The position numbers and the translations under genes were made by a program. The notes beneath the pieces were generated by a model. It was given only the letters and a program-made list of their open reading frames with translations. It searched no databases and had not been told where the DNA came from. Shown one piece after another: positions 46,758 through 56,422 of a stretch of 64,000 nt of DNA. The DNA lies in assembly GCF_023016115.1 (NCBI RefSeq), contig NZ_JALKBH010000001.1, positions 248,001 through 312,000 of the forward strand, written 5' to 3'. How positions within the stretch are numbered: the first letter of the stretch is position 1; each line of letters opens with the position of its first letter. The stretch is from Alcanivorax sp. S6407. GTDB lineage: Bacteria; Pseudomonadota; Gammaproteobacteria; Pseudomonadales; Alcanivoracaceae.

Positions 46758-47444
46758 TTACTCGCCGTCGCTCTTGCGCTCAGATACCTGGCGGAAGACA
46801 TTCACGAATTTCACCGAGGCCATTTCCATGCTGTCTACCATCTTGCCAGTCATGGAGTTGATGAAGGCAAACGCCAAGAGCATCGGGATAGCGGCAATCA
46901 GACCAAAAGCGGTGGTGTTCATCGCCACGGAAATGGAAGCGGAAAGCAGGTCGGCTTTTTGCGCGGGGTCGGCACTGGCTACTGCGGTAAAGGCGCTGAT
47001 CAGACCAAGAATGGTACCGAGCAGACCCAGCAGGGTGGCGATGTTGGCAAAAGTCGCGATGTAGGGGGTACGGGTCTCCAGACGCGGAATCACTTCCATC
47101 AGGCCTTCTTCCATGGCCAGTTCGATATCATCGTGACGCTTGGCGGTCTTGGCGCGTTCCAAACCATAGCCAATGATTTTTGCCATGCCGGTGTTGCTGG
47201 CGCTGACTACGTCCAGTGCCTGACGGAACTGCCCTTTGCTGATCAGCGGATAAACATCCTTCCAGGTTTTCTGGTTACGTGCCTTGGTGGCCTGCAGGTA
47301 GATGATACGCTCCAGTGACAGTGCCAGACCCAGGGCCAGAACGATCAGAATGGGATACATGAAAAAGCCGCCATCCTGAATGAACGAGATGGTGGTATCG
47401 ACGACACCTGCACTCTGAGCGGCAGCGGTGGCAGTGGTGGGCAT
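46758..47444 (-). CDS. MotA/TolQ/ExbB proton-channel protein (228 aa)
   Basis: Three membrane helices: one near residues 27-45, and two in the C-terminal half around 130-150 and 180-200, with the family motif T-T-A-F-G-L-I-A-A-I-P and the preceding G-L-L-G-T-I-L-G-L. Corresponds to AglR in the Myxococcus motor and to TolQ/ExbB generally. I start at the ATG with AGGAG seven bases upstream. A 152-base gap precedes it, the only sizeable gap in the operon. Confidence 0.92.
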   Translation of the reverse strand: MPTTATAAAQSAGVVDTTISFIQDGGFFMYPILIVLALGLALSLERIIYLQATKARNQKTWKDVYPLISKGQFRQALDVVSASNTGMAKIIGYGLERAKTAKRHDDIELAMEEGLMEVIPRLETRTPYIATFANIATLLGLLGTILGLISAFTAVASADPAQKADLLSASISVAMNTTAFGLIAAIPMLLAFAFINSMTGKMVDSMEMASVKFVNVFRQVSERKSDGE

Positions 47445-47596
47445 GGACTTCTCCTGCGGTGTTCTAGGTTTGTGTTGTTGTATGGCCGGCAGCCGTGGTG
47501 TTGGCCGCCGGATTCCCCAAAGGGTCAATTTTTATCAGAAAAAAAGGGTGCACGCACTAAATGAAACAGGCATGACAACTGGGCAGCATGACTGAT

Positions 47597-47893
47597 TCAG
47601 TCAAGAAACAGCCCTTCATCGTCCGGTGTGCTGGTAAGCAGCTGGTGGTACTCGATTTCCCGCATCAGGACTTCCTGGTCGAGAGGCTCAAGTACCCGGT
47701 CCAGCAGTGAAGAGGTCGGGTCCTTCTTCTCAAGCTTTACTTCACGGTCTTTCCAGGGCACCACGTTCAGCACCGTGGGCGCTTCCTGGGTACCAATTAC
47801 GTTGGTGCTGCCTGTCCCTTCATTACCCTCGGCGGCATAGGTTCCGCTGGTGAAGGCCAGTAGCAGGATGCTTGCAAGAATCCGGGAACGCAT
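47597..47893 (-). CDS. small secreted protein of the motor operon (98 aa)
   Basis: Signal peptide ending T-Y-A-A; mature part about 78 residues, acidic, ending in D-D-E-G-L-F-L-D. No family recognised. The start overlaps the TPR-lipoprotein stop by one base. Probably periplasmic and a minor component or chaperone of the machine encoded around it. Confidence 0.75.
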   Translation of the reverse strand: MRSRILASILLLAFTSGTYAAEGNEGTGSTNVIGTQEAPTVLNVVPWKDREVKLEKKDPTSSLLDRVLEPLDQEVLMREIEYHQLLTSTPDDEGLFLD

Positions 47894-48657
47894 TAGTTCA
47901 CACCTCCTGTGTCATCACCATCGGCGTTGCCTGCCACAGGTTGGCTGGCTGCGTCAGGTGCGCGGTTTTCAAGATCGACAATCCAGTTGGCCACATTGCT
48001 GTCGGCCTGTTTCTGCAGATTCTGATAGGCGCGGAAATGGGTCAGTGCCAGGTTCAGATCCTGCAGATAAAGTTCGCCCAGAACAGCCAGATTGAAATGG
48101 GCGCGGGCATATTTCGGGTCCAGAGTCAGGGCCTGTTGATAGTGGCTTCGAGCCTCATCGAATTTGCCCTGTTCCCGCAGTGCCAGTCCCAGGCCATTAT
48201 GGGCATAGGGGTTGGCATCATTAACGGCCAGACATTTGCGAAAAGCCTGTTCGGCTTCCGGGAATTTTTCCTGCTCCATACGGATCAGGGCCACATTCAG
48301 CCAGGGGCCGGACAACTGCGGATAGCGCTCAGCCAGGGACTGGAACATCACCAGCGCCTGCTGGGTATTGCCCGCCATGCGAGTCTGCAGGGCGCGGGCG
48401 TATTCCTCCATGGCCTGTTGGGCTACTTTTTCCGCTTCCTCTGTATGAGGCACGGGGGGGATATGGATTGCATCGCTGTCCGCAGCGGCCCCGCCGGCTT
48501 TCTGTCCCTCATAGCGGCTGGTGTGACCCTCCGGGCCACCTTCCAGGCCACTGCCACTGTTGGTGGCACAACCTGTCATGAACAGCGCAAGGCTCAGGGA
48601 CAGGGGGGCCAGCCAGGCCTGCGGGCGGCGGCGTGTATCAGTAAATGATGTCCACAT
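47893..48657 (-). CDS. TPR lipoprotein, GltE-like (254 aa)
   Basis: Signal peptide with lipobox M-T-G-C (about residue 29), a Gly/Ser linker, then at least four TPR repeats (about 75-225; for example ANPYAHNGLGLALREQGKFD). ATG at 48657 with GAGAG upstream; the more 5' TTG is less likely. It resembles the short TPR lipoproteins that accompany AglR/Q/S-type channels. Overlaps the previous gene's end by 20 bases. Confidence 0.85.
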   Translation of the reverse strand: MWTSFTDTRRRPQAWLAPLSLSLALFMTGCATNSGSGLEGGPEGHTSRYEGQKAGGAAADSDAIHIPPVPHTEEAEKVAQQAMEEYARALQTRMAGNTQQALVMFQSLAERYPQLSGPWLNVALIRMEQEKFPEAEQAFRKCLAVNDANPYAHNGLGLALREQGKFDEARSHYQQALTLDPKYARAHFNLAVLGELYLQDLNLALTHFRAYQNLQKQADSNVANWIVDLENRAPDAASQPVAGNADGDDTGGVN

Positions 48658-51586
48658 GGCTCTCAACCTGTTCAAATTTGGCGTAACGGCCGGGAATCAA
48701 CTCGGCCAGGGCGCCGAAGCTCTTTTTTACCCACTGGTCATAGATGTCATCGGTGACCAGGTCGGCGTTGGCAATCAGAATATCGATGGCCTGATCCTCG
48801 TAGGGCAGGGCTTTGTCCTCGAGCAGCATGGTGTACTCTTCGAGCTCAAGTTCATCAAGGCCTGGTGGCCGCTCCGAGGCAATCAGATCCTTGGCCAGCA
48901 CCCGATACATTTCGCCAATCTTGTAGTTGGCCGCGGTGGCGAACTCGGCCACACCGATATCCGCAACGGCCTGGTAATCCGCCAGCGCGGCTTTCATGAC
49001 CGTGGTTTTCTCCGCCAGCGAGGTTTTCAGTGGCTGCGCCAACTGAATGCTGTTGAAAGTCTGGAAGTTCGGTTCGGCCAGGGTAAAGCTGGCGTAAGCT
49101 GCCAGCCATGCCACCCGGTCGCTGGCGCCGTTTCCGGCTTCGCGGTAACTGGCTACCAGCTGTTTCAGCCAGAAGGTTTCCTGCTCCTGGTTGCCGGTCT
49201 TGCGATTGAGTTCAACCAGACGGAACTGGGCTTCGGAGCGGAAATCGTAAGGCTGTGGCCACTCCTGCAGATACTGCTGGTAGATGGCGATGGAGGCAGC
49301 CGGTTGTTCTGCCCGGTCCTGCATTTCTGCGGCTTTCCACAAGGCCTGACGAGACAACTCATCGTCTTCCCCCTTGTAATTGGCAGCGATAAGCGCCAGC
49401 TCGCCGGCGGCCGCGCTGTAATTGCCTTGCTCTTCGTAGGCTACGGCCAGTTTGTCAGGAATGGTCTCGGTGAGTGGATCATCCGGGTAACGCGTACGGA
49501 AAGCCTCCAGTACCGGGATGGCTTCGGCGCCCCGACTCTGATTGATGTAAAGCGTTGCCGCATCGAACTCGGCGTTCTTGCGAACGGCGGCTTCCGGTAC
49601 GGTCTGGCCAACACGCAGGAAGGTCGCTGCGGCCAGATCGACATTGCCCGCGGTCTGTGCCGCCTCGGCCTGACGGTAGATGCTCACAGCCAGTTTCTCA
49701 CGGTATTCGGCACGTTCTGCTGCGGGCATTTCCAGCGCCAGCAGCTTGCCATAGGCGAACTCGGCCACCGGGTAGTTGGCCAGATCGAATTCACCGTTGG
49801 CAATGGTAGACCAGCCATAGCGAAGCAGTTCGTTGGAAGGCGCGGGCTCCCGGTTAACAAGAATGCCGGCAGTTTTCACCGCGCCGGGAATATCGTTGAG
49901 TGCCAGCTGATCTTCCGCAGTATTCCTGAGTACATTGGGGACCTCGGGATGCTGCGGGAAGGTGGCACCGAATTTCTGCGAACTGGCAATCTTCTGCGTG
50001 CGCCACTGGGAGGATTCCTCTGCGCTCAGTTTGTCATCGTTGAGAATCTTCTGATAGGAAACCAGGGCCGCATAGGCAGCCTCAGGGGCTTTGGCATAAT
50101 TCGGGTGGCTATAGGCGGTGCGCTCAAATTCGGCGACGGAGGTGTTGTAATCCTGTGCCGCAAATAGCACCTGAGCATACCGATGGTTGACCTCGCCGCG
50201 GTTTTCACTGGCGGGCGGAGTATCAAGATACTGCTTGTACCAGCTGGCCGGGATCAGGTATTCAGCCGGTTCACCGGATTTCTGCGCGAGCACATGATGG
50301 TATTCGGCCAGATCCAGAATGTGGCCTTTCAACAGGGCTACATACTGCTCACGAATATCCGGATGGCGCTGCCAGTATTCGCTGGAAACGCCGTAACGCT
50401 GCACAAACTTTTCCTTGGCGGGCAGCACCAGAGTAGGGAATCCCCCTTCCTGGTAGGACTCGATTTGCAGGCTGGAGAATTCCGGGGCCTGCTCAGAGTC
50501 GGGGTACACGGTGACAAACATGTCAAAGGTTTCTGCTGCGTCCCGGAAGCGCTCCTGACTTAGATAGACATTACCCAGGGTGCGGTAGATGTCCGGTTCA
50601 TAATCTCGTGCGCCATTTTTGGCAAACCATTTGCGGACCGATTTGGCACCATCCTGGTTGGAAAAGGCCAGACCGGTGACCCTTTGGGTGTCGCGGAACA
50701 GCTTGTTTTCCATGCTGGTGTCATTGTCCAGCTCGGCATGGCCCTGCAGGGTGTCAAGCAAGGTAAAGAAACTGCCCAGTGCCAGGTTGTAATCACCCAG
50801 CTTGTAGTGGCTCCAGCCCTGCTTGTAGAGGGCCTGATTATAGAATTCATTCCCCTCACCGCGGCGGATGACATCCGCATAGGCCTGTTCGGCGTATTCA
50901 TAATCGCCATCGGAGAACAGCATTTCTGCGCGACGGAACTGGGCTTCCAGTGCCCATTCACTGTTGGGATATTGCTCTACCAGGGCATCAAGGCTTTGCT
51001 GTGCCTTTTCCAGATCCCCGTCCATGGCGTAGGCCTTGGACAACAGGTAATACGCTTCGGCCCGCTCTGTGGGATCGTTGGTATTGCCGAGCAGCTCTTC
51101 GTAAAGGCTGATGGCGGTGGTGTAGTCCACGTTTTCATCGGCGATGGTGGGCGCCATGTAGCCGGCCTGATCGAGCAGGGCCAGTTTGCGTTCGGTGTCA
51201 CCGGTGCTCTTCACTTGGTCCATGGTGTTTTCATACACCATTTGGTCCACTTCGCGCTCGATGCGATCGTTGTCGTCCTGCATGGACGCCATCTCCTGCT
51301 CGGTAGCAGAAGAGAGGGCGAGGTCGGCCATGCGGCGAAGGGTCTTGGCGCGGCGTTCGGGGTCGTCGAACAGCTCCGCCGCCTGACGATAGCTGCTCAA
51401 GGCATCCTGGGTGGTGGCATTGTCGAGCTGTTGCTCCTCAATGACGATATCCGTGCTCTCCAGGTCTGCCAGCGTGGTGCCGCCGAACTGGGCCTGTTGA
51501 TCCAGGGTGCCACTGGGTGGGGCGCTGGCACAGCCGCTGATAGCAATAACGGCAGCGGCGAGACTGTGCAGGCGAAAACGGTTCAC
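48638..51586 (-). CDS. large TPR lipoprotein, GltD-like (982 aa)
   Basis: Type II signal peptide with lipobox I-S-G-C, then almost entirely TPR-like helical repeats, strongest at about 165-300 and 430-760. GTG start overlapping the previous gene's stop (GTGA); AGAGG lies about nine bases upstream. Size and repeat content match the large periplasmic TPR scaffold of Glt-type clusters. Probably anchored to the outer membrane facing the periplasm. Confidence 0.87.
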   Translation of the reverse strand: MNRFRLHSLAAAVIAISGCASAPPSGTLDQQAQFGGTTLADLESTDIVIEEQQLDNATTQDALSSYRQAAELFDDPERRAKTLRRMADLALSSATEQEMASMQDDNDRIEREVDQMVYENTMDQVKSTGDTERKLALLDQAGYMAPTIADENVDYTTAISLYEELLGNTNDPTERAEAYYLLSKAYAMDGDLEKAQQSLDALVEQYPNSEWALEAQFRRAEMLFSDGDYEYAEQAYADVIRRGEGNEFYNQALYKQGWSHYKLGDYNLALGSFFTLLDTLQGHAELDNDTSMENKLFRDTQRVTGLAFSNQDGAKSVRKWFAKNGARDYEPDIYRTLGNVYLSQERFRDAAETFDMFVTVYPDSEQAPEFSSLQIESYQEGGFPTLVLPAKEKFVQRYGVSSEYWQRHPDIREQYVALLKGHILDLAEYHHVLAQKSGEPAEYLIPASWYKQYLDTPPASENRGEVNHRYAQVLFAAQDYNTSVAEFERTAYSHPNYAKAPEAAYAALVSYQKILNDDKLSAEESSQWRTQKIASSQKFGATFPQHPEVPNVLRNTAEDQLALNDIPGAVKTAGILVNREPAPSNELLRYGWSTIANGEFDLANYPVAEFAYGKLLALEMPAAERAEYREKLAVSIYRQAEAAQTAGNVDLAAATFLRVGQTVPEAAVRKNAEFDAATLYINQSRGAEAIPVLEAFRTRYPDDPLTETIPDKLAVAYEEQGNYSAAAGELALIAANYKGEDDELSRQALWKAAEMQDRAEQPAASIAIYQQYLQEWPQPYDFRSEAQFRLVELNRKTGNQEQETFWLKQLVASYREAGNGASDRVAWLAAYASFTLAEPNFQTFNSIQLAQPLKTSLAEKTTVMKAALADYQAVADIGVAEFATAANYKIGEMYRVLAKDLIASERPPGLDELELEEYTMLLEDKALPYEDQAIDILIANADLVTDDIYDQWVKKSFGALAELIPGRYAKFEQVESHVDIIY

Positions 51587-53499
51587 GATCCGGTCCTCTG
51601 TTTGGTATCGCTGGTGACGGAGGTGTCCTGCAGGCGAGCGACGGCGAGATGGGCTTCCGCCAACTGGTCCGCCAGTTTCTTCTGGTTGGCTCGCAGCAGG
51701 GCCAGTGCATCTGCCTGCATACTTTGTTCCAACGCTGCCAGAGTGTCTTCAGACATCCTTTTTATCTCATCAATCCTTGATTGCTGTTGTGCCAGTCGCT
51801 GGCCCAGATCATCGCGGGTGCGCAAGGTGGCATCGCGGATCTGCAGACTCACCGCGGCAACCCGCTCCGCCAGGATACGGCTCTCTTCTTCCAGTTCTGT
51901 TGCAGCCTGTATCTGTTTTTCGCGCTGTTCCATCGACTGGTGGGCAATATCCCAAAGTAACAGGCCCCGAACACGGCGCAGTCGCAGCGCATTGGCGTGG
52001 TTGGAGCCAGGCAGGGTGCCAAATTGCCGGCTCAGGGAGTCCACTTTCTTCCACATGATCGCCTGACCGGCGTTGGCCACGTCCCCGGGACTGCTCATAT
52101 CGACATAGTCTGGAATGTTCATACCCAGCTTGTCACTGGCCAGCATCAACGCTTCCTGTTGCTTTTGGTGAATCCCAATCTGTTGACGCACCTTGGGCAG
52201 GTGCTGGCCAAGGCCCCGTTGCTGTATCTGGTAGCTCTCCATCAGCGCCGGCAAGGAGCGCTCCCAGTGTTCCACCATGGATTTGATCTGGTGTATCTGC
52301 CGGTAGTTCTGGAACCGCTGGGCAAAGGTATTGCTGGAGAACAGCTTGTAGAGATAGGACAGCTGGCCGCCCTGGGCGAGGGTATCGGTGTTGGCCGGCA
52401 GGAAACCGGTTTCGTTGACATCATCCGGCAGCAGATTGTCTGCCCATCCCCGTTGGCCGATGTTCTCGATGGCGCGCTGGATGTCCTTGAGGGCTTCCCG
52501 GTACTGGGTGGCAGCATATTTGTACCCTGCAAGTGCCTGGGGCATACCCCCCAGTTCTTCGTAAGCCCGAGGGGCCAGCATCAGCGCTTCCTGCACGGAA
52601 GGGTGGCTGCTGTTGCGGTTTACTGCTTCCAGCCAAAGGGGCAGGGCGCGTTTGATGGCTCCCGCCCGGTAATTGGTCAGTCCCAGGGCCAGCAGGGCAT
52701 CCTCAGAGAAAGGGCCATCACTGCGAACCTGACGCAGGGAGGACTGGGCTCCGGCCAGTTCGCCGCTGCGCAGCTGGGTCAACCCGGCGGCCAGGGCTGC
52801 ACGGTCGCGAAGCGCCAGTGCCTGGCCAGAGCTGGCGGAGAGAGGAAGCAGTGAGTTGAGCAGTGCCAGGCCATCCTTCTCATGGCCGCCACGAATCAGG
52901 GCCACGCCCATATTGTAGGTGGCGTAGCGGCCTTCATCGGTTTCCACCGGCACGCCATGCAGATAGTCCAGAGCGCCGCTGAAATCCCCCTCGGCCATGA
53001 GGATATTGGCAAGCATTAGCTTGCGGCGAGCTTCCTCTTCGGGTTCCAGACCATCGACTTTCTTGTCGTCGAGAATCATGGCGGCTTCGGTCAGGTTGCC
53101 CTCGCGGTAATGCAGGGCTGCCTTGTGCAGCCAGGTCTGGGCGCGGGTATGACTGAGGATGTCTTTCTTGAGCAGTCGGTTGAAGATGGTTTCCGCGCTG
53201 TCCGGCAGGCCGTATGTCACGTAAAGGTCGCCCAGCAGCAGCTCGGCGTAGTCGGTATCGTCATCAAACAGGGATTGTTGCTGGTTCACCAGCAACAGGT
53301 TGATGGCGTCAAAGGTGGCGTGGCGATAAAAGTCATACATGACTTCGCCAAAGGCGAGATATCGATGCTGCTCAAGGCTGAGCTCGGCAGGGCCGGTATC
53401 GATTTCGTCAAAGAATTCGACCTTGGCAGCCTGGGCCGTGGCGCAGGTACCGGCAACACAGGCCGCCAACAGCCACTGTTTCAGCTGTCCACGCTTCAT
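51583..53499 (-). CDS. secreted TPR protein of the motor operon (638 aa)
   Basis: Cleavable signal peptide ending in A-Q-A-A-K, TPR-type repeats over residues 60-320, then a long helical, Gln-rich part with probable coiled coil at about 520-610 (many Glu, Gln, Arg at heptad spacing). The ATG at 53499 overlaps the upstream stop (ATGA). Likely a periplasmic adaptor linking the channel with the lipoproteins. Confidence 0.85.
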   Translation of the reverse strand: MKRGQLKQWLLAACVAGTCATAQAAKVEFFDEIDTGPAELSLEQHRYLAFGEVMYDFYRHATFDAINLLLVNQQQSLFDDDTDYAELLLGDLYVTYGLPDSAETIFNRLLKKDILSHTRAQTWLHKAALHYREGNLTEAAMILDDKKVDGLEPEEEARRKLMLANILMAEGDFSGALDYLHGVPVETDEGRYATYNMGVALIRGGHEKDGLALLNSLLPLSASSGQALALRDRAALAAGLTQLRSGELAGAQSSLRQVRSDGPFSEDALLALGLTNYRAGAIKRALPLWLEAVNRNSSHPSVQEALMLAPRAYEELGGMPQALAGYKYAATQYREALKDIQRAIENIGQRGWADNLLPDDVNETGFLPANTDTLAQGGQLSYLYKLFSSNTFAQRFQNYRQIHQIKSMVEHWERSLPALMESYQIQQRGLGQHLPKVRQQIGIHQKQQEALMLASDKLGMNIPDYVDMSSPGDVANAGQAIMWKKVDSLSRQFGTLPGSNHANALRLRRVRGLLLWDIAHQSMEQREKQIQAATELEEESRILAERVAAVSLQIRDATLRTRDDLGQRLAQQQSRIDEIKRMSEDTLAALEQSMQADALALLRANQKKLADQLAEAHLAVARLQDTSVTSDTKQRTGS

Positions 53500-54014
53500 T
53501 GTTGATTCCATTCACGGAATTCAAACTTGTGCTGGTGGTTGTTGAGGTCGTCGACTACCTGCATTTCCAGCATTTTCTTGCCGGCACCCTTGGTAAAAGA
53601 GTAGCTGGTGGTTTTCTGGTAATCCTTGCCCTGGGGATCGTAGCCGGTGATGGTGGCTTCCAGCTGATGGCGGCCGCTGGTCAAGTTGCCAGTGTAAAGG
53701 CGCTGGATGCCGCCCTTGGTGAGGGCTTCGAATTCCTGGTCAGTGTAAAAGTGGTAGCCCACATGCTCGCCATCAATGGTGAGATTGATGTCCACCAGTC
53801 GGATTGGTGTGCCCACATCCACGGAAACGAAAATACTGGTTTGCGGTGTGGCATAGAGGAGCTCGCGCTCGAGCAGGGTCAGGTCACGGTTCAGATCCAG
53901 GGCCTGGTTCTTGAGCTGGCGAATCTGCTCGGAGAGGCCGTCGTCGCTGGCGGCACTAACCGGCGAGTACAGAGCCAGAAACAGGGCGCTGCACAAGGAG
54001 AAGAGAGCTTTCAT
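53496..54014 (-). CDS. secreted protein, first gene of the motor operon (172 aa)
   Basis: Signal peptide ending P-V-S-A, a short coiled coil (about 28-52, E-Q-I-R-Q-L-K-N-Q-A-L-D-L), then a beta-rich domain of immunoglobulin-like or PEGA-like appearance (D-I-N-L-T-I-D-G-E-H, G-R-H-Q-L-E-A-T-I). No named family recognised. It opens a run of nine genes. The 169-base divergent gap to the kinase-like gene should hold the operon promoter. Confidence 0.8.
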   Translation of the reverse strand: MKALFSLCSALFLALYSPVSAASDDGLSEQIRQLKNQALDLNRDLTLLERELLYATPQTSIFVSVDVGTPIRLVDINLTIDGEHVGYHFYTDQEFEALTKGGIQRLYTGNLTSGRHQLEATITGYDPQGKDYQKTTSYSFTKGAGKKMLEMQVVDDLNNHQHKFEFREWNQQ

Positions 54015-54183
54015 GGGCTTGCGATCGCTATTTTGTTGTTATTCGCCGGTATCCGGCAGTTGCACTAGTTGTAATTCAGAAGAATGGCTTAAATCAAGGC
54101 CGAAGCGCCTTCAATATTGACCCTGAAGGCAATTTTCCCGGCCGGCGGTGTCAATAATTGGCATAGGCAGAGAGGCGCAGAGC

Positions 54184-55038
54184 ATGGAAATACAACACAT
54201 CATCACCCAGGCGCTATCAGAAATCGGTATTACCGGGCCTTTTCAGTACAAGCTGAGTTCGGGAGGAGATACGGCATTTTCCGTTGATTTGGCCACTAAA
54301 TCGGGACATTTGTTTGCCAAGTTCCACCCGGATATTGATCTTTTGCTTGCAGAATCCGTCGGGCTTGGGGCCATGTCCCGATACGTTCGTGTTCCACAGG
54401 TTGAATACTGTGGAGCAATCAACGATGTCGGGGTGCTGATTCTGGAGGGGCTGTCTATCCGGCGGCCAGTCACAGAGCAGGACTGGCAAAAAATGGCGGC
54501 CAGCCTGGCTGCACTTCATGCTGACAGTTGTCGCCAGAGTTATTTTGGCTTTGAAAGCGATAATTACATTGGCAGTACCCCGCAGCAGAACACGCCGCAA
54601 ACGTCATGGCGTGAATTTTGCGCACTCCATCGGCTTGAACCGCAGCTGGCCATGGCCGTGGGGCTTCCGGCAGCCCTGAAGTCCGATATCGAACAGGTGA
54701 TCTCCCGTATTGCTGAATGGTTGCCCGAACCTTCTGCGTCCGCGCTGCTGCATGGCGACCTCTGGAGCGGCAACCTCGGGCTGCATCAGGATGCTGCCGT
54801 TTTTTTCGATCCCGCCTGTTACTATGGCGACCCTCAGGTGGATCTGGCGATGATGACCCTGTTCGGGAGCGTCCCGGACGGCTTTTATCTGGCGTATCAG
54901 GGGCGTCTGCCAAGTGGTTCAGAACGCCGTGCCTGGCAGGTTTATCATCTGTACCATCTTCTCAACCATTTCAATCTGTTTGGTGCCAGCTACGCCGATT
55001 CGGTGAGCCGGGTAACCCGTCAATTGCTGCAGGACTGA
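54184..55038 (+). CDS. fructosamine kinase family protein (284 aa)
   Basis: Aminoglycoside-phosphotransferase/protein-kinase-like fold. The catalytic loop H-G-D-L-W-S-G-N and the following F-F-D-P-A-C-Y-Y-G metal motif are typical of fructosamine kinases, which repair glycated proteins by 3-phosphorylation. The ATG at 54184 is chosen over an in-frame upstream codon because of a GAGG site and because family N-termini start near here. Ends 19 bases before pdxB. Confidence 0.88.
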   Translation: MEIQHIITQALSEIGITGPFQYKLSSGGDTAFSVDLATKSGHLFAKFHPDIDLLLAESVGLGAMSRYVRVPQVEYCGAINDVGVLILEGLSIRRPVTEQDWQKMAASLAALHADSCRQSYFGFESDNYIGSTPQQNTPQTSWREFCALHRLEPQLAMAVGLPAALKSDIEQVISRIAEWLPEPSASALLHGDLWSGNLGLHQDAAVFFDPACYYGDPQVDLAMMTLFGSVPDGFYLAYQGRLPSGSERRAWQVYHLYHLLNHFNLFGASYADSVSRVTRQLLQD

Positions 55039-55057
55039 ACCGGAGACATGTTTCGCC

Positions 55058-56173
55058 ATGAAGATCATTGCTGATGCCAATATGCCGGGGCTGGATGTCT
55101 TTGCACCCCACGGAGAGGTAATCAGGGTAGACGGGCGTCAGATTGGCCCGGAGACGGTGGCTGACGCGGAGGTGCTGCTAGTACGTTCGGTTACCCGGGT
55201 GGACGAACGTCTGCTTGCGGATAGCCCGGTCCGCTTTGTGGGTTCCGCCACCATTGGCACCGATCATGTTGACCTGAAATGGCTGCAACAGAGCGGACGT
55301 CATTTTGCCCATGCGCCGGGCTGCAATGCCCGCGCGGTGGCCGAGTATGTGCTGCAAGCGTTGCTGCTGGTGAGCCAGGGGCAGGGCAGGCGCGCTGCGG
55401 ATCTTTCCGTGGGTGTTGTCGGCATGGGCAATGTTGGGAGTCGGGTTGCGCGCTGGTTGTCGGCGCTTGGTCTGGAGGTGAAAGCCTGTGATCCACCGTT
55501 GGCCGCCCGGGGGCAGACCGCTGCGTTTTCTCTGGAGCCTCTGTCAGCAATGCTGGAGTGCGACGTGCTGACACTGCATGTTCCACTGACAGACAGCGGT
55601 CCCTGGCCCACCCGGCACATGCTCGATGCGAATCGACTGGCGGCCATGGGGCGGGGGCGAATCCTGATTAATACCTGTCGTGGCCCGGTGGTCGACAATG
55701 CCGCGCTGGCGTTACTGCTCGATAAAGGGCAGGGGCCCGCCACCGTGCTGGATGTCTGGGAACATGAACCGCTGGTGCCGGCGTCATTACTGGCATTGGT
55801 GGAACAGGGCAGCCCGCATATCGCCGGATACAGCGTGCAGGGCAAGGAGAATGGCACAGGTATGGTATACCAGGCGTTCTGCCAGTGGCTTGGAGTGGCG
55901 GCGAGTGAGGTGTCGTCAGAGGCAGACCTGCCGGTGCTGACAAAGAATGTGGAAAGTGAAGCTGAACTGTTGGCCCTGCTGCAGGAAGCCTACTGCTTGC
56001 CTGATGACTGCCGTCGTCTCAAAGCCAGCCTGGATGATGCAGACCCGGGCAGAGCCTTTGACCAACTGAGAAAGCAATATCCGCTTCGACAAGAAATGCA
56101 TCGCTGGCATTGGCAGGGCCATGCCAGCGATTCACTTGCCCCTATTCTCAGCGAGCTTTTTGCTCCGGCGTAG
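55058..56173 (+). CDS. pdxB: 4-phosphoerythronate dehydrogenase
   Basis: NAD-dependent step of pyridoxal-5'-phosphate synthesis. 2-Hydroxyacid-dehydrogenase fold with the substrate residues V-R-S-V-T-R-V, NAD loop G-M-G-N-V-G-S, the catalytic Arg in T-C-R-G, and a PdxB-specific C-terminal dimerisation domain. 371 residues. Its 3' end overlaps the convergent 60-residue gene by 26 bases. Confidence 0.95.
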   Translation: MKIIADANMPGLDVFAPHGEVIRVDGRQIGPETVADAEVLLVRSVTRVDERLLADSPVRFVGSATIGTDHVDLKWLQQSGRHFAHAPGCNARAVAEYVLQALLLVSQGQGRRAADLSVGVVGMGNVGSRVARWLSALGLEVKACDPPLAARGQTAAFSLEPLSAMLECDVLTLHVPLTDSGPWPTRHMLDANRLAAMGRGRILINTCRGPVVDNAALALLLDKGQGPATVLDVWEHEPLVPASLLALVEQGSPHIAGYSVQGKENGTGMVYQAFCQWLGVAASEVSSEADLPVLTKNVESEAELLALLQEAYCLPDDCRRLKASLDDADPGRAFDQLRKQYPLRQEMHRWHWQGHASDSLAPILSELFAPA

Positions 56174-56330
56174 CTTTTGCCTTGCGGGGCAGGGGGTAAC
56201 TCCAGTCACGGGCCAGGTTCTCACAGGCGTGCTGGATCATGGCCTCGGTGATGGGAACTTCACGGCCCTGGTCGTCAATGATGGCACCGCCGTTGAATTG
56301 CGGGTGTTGCTGCTGGCTGTGTACGTTCAT
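56148..56330 (-). CDS. small conserved protein, PA1571-like (60 aa)
   Basis: Small soluble protein with the pattern [19 protein letters not shown], a helix beginning at ITEAM, and a basic Pro/Lys-rich tail. It looks like the PA1571 family of short gammaproteobacterial proteins, function unknown. Convergent with pdxB. The conserved core makes it more than a chance frame. Confidence 0.7.
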   Translation of the reverse strand: MNVHSQQQHPQFNGGAIIDDQGREVPITEAMIQHACENLARDWSYPLPRKAKATPEQKAR

Positions 56331-56422
56331 GGCTGAAGCCCCTCGACTGGTTCACAATACCCATGGTTGCCTGACACCACGGTGTCAGCAACGTCATTTT
56401 TGTTTCTGGATATGACCCTTTT

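Noticed and set aside
48560-52066. Long plus-strand open frames (535 and 460 codons) opposite the TPR genes
   Set aside because: The minus-strand frames have signal peptides, lipoboxes and TPR repeats and overlap like an operon; the plus-strand ones are Gly/Leu/Val-rich shadows.
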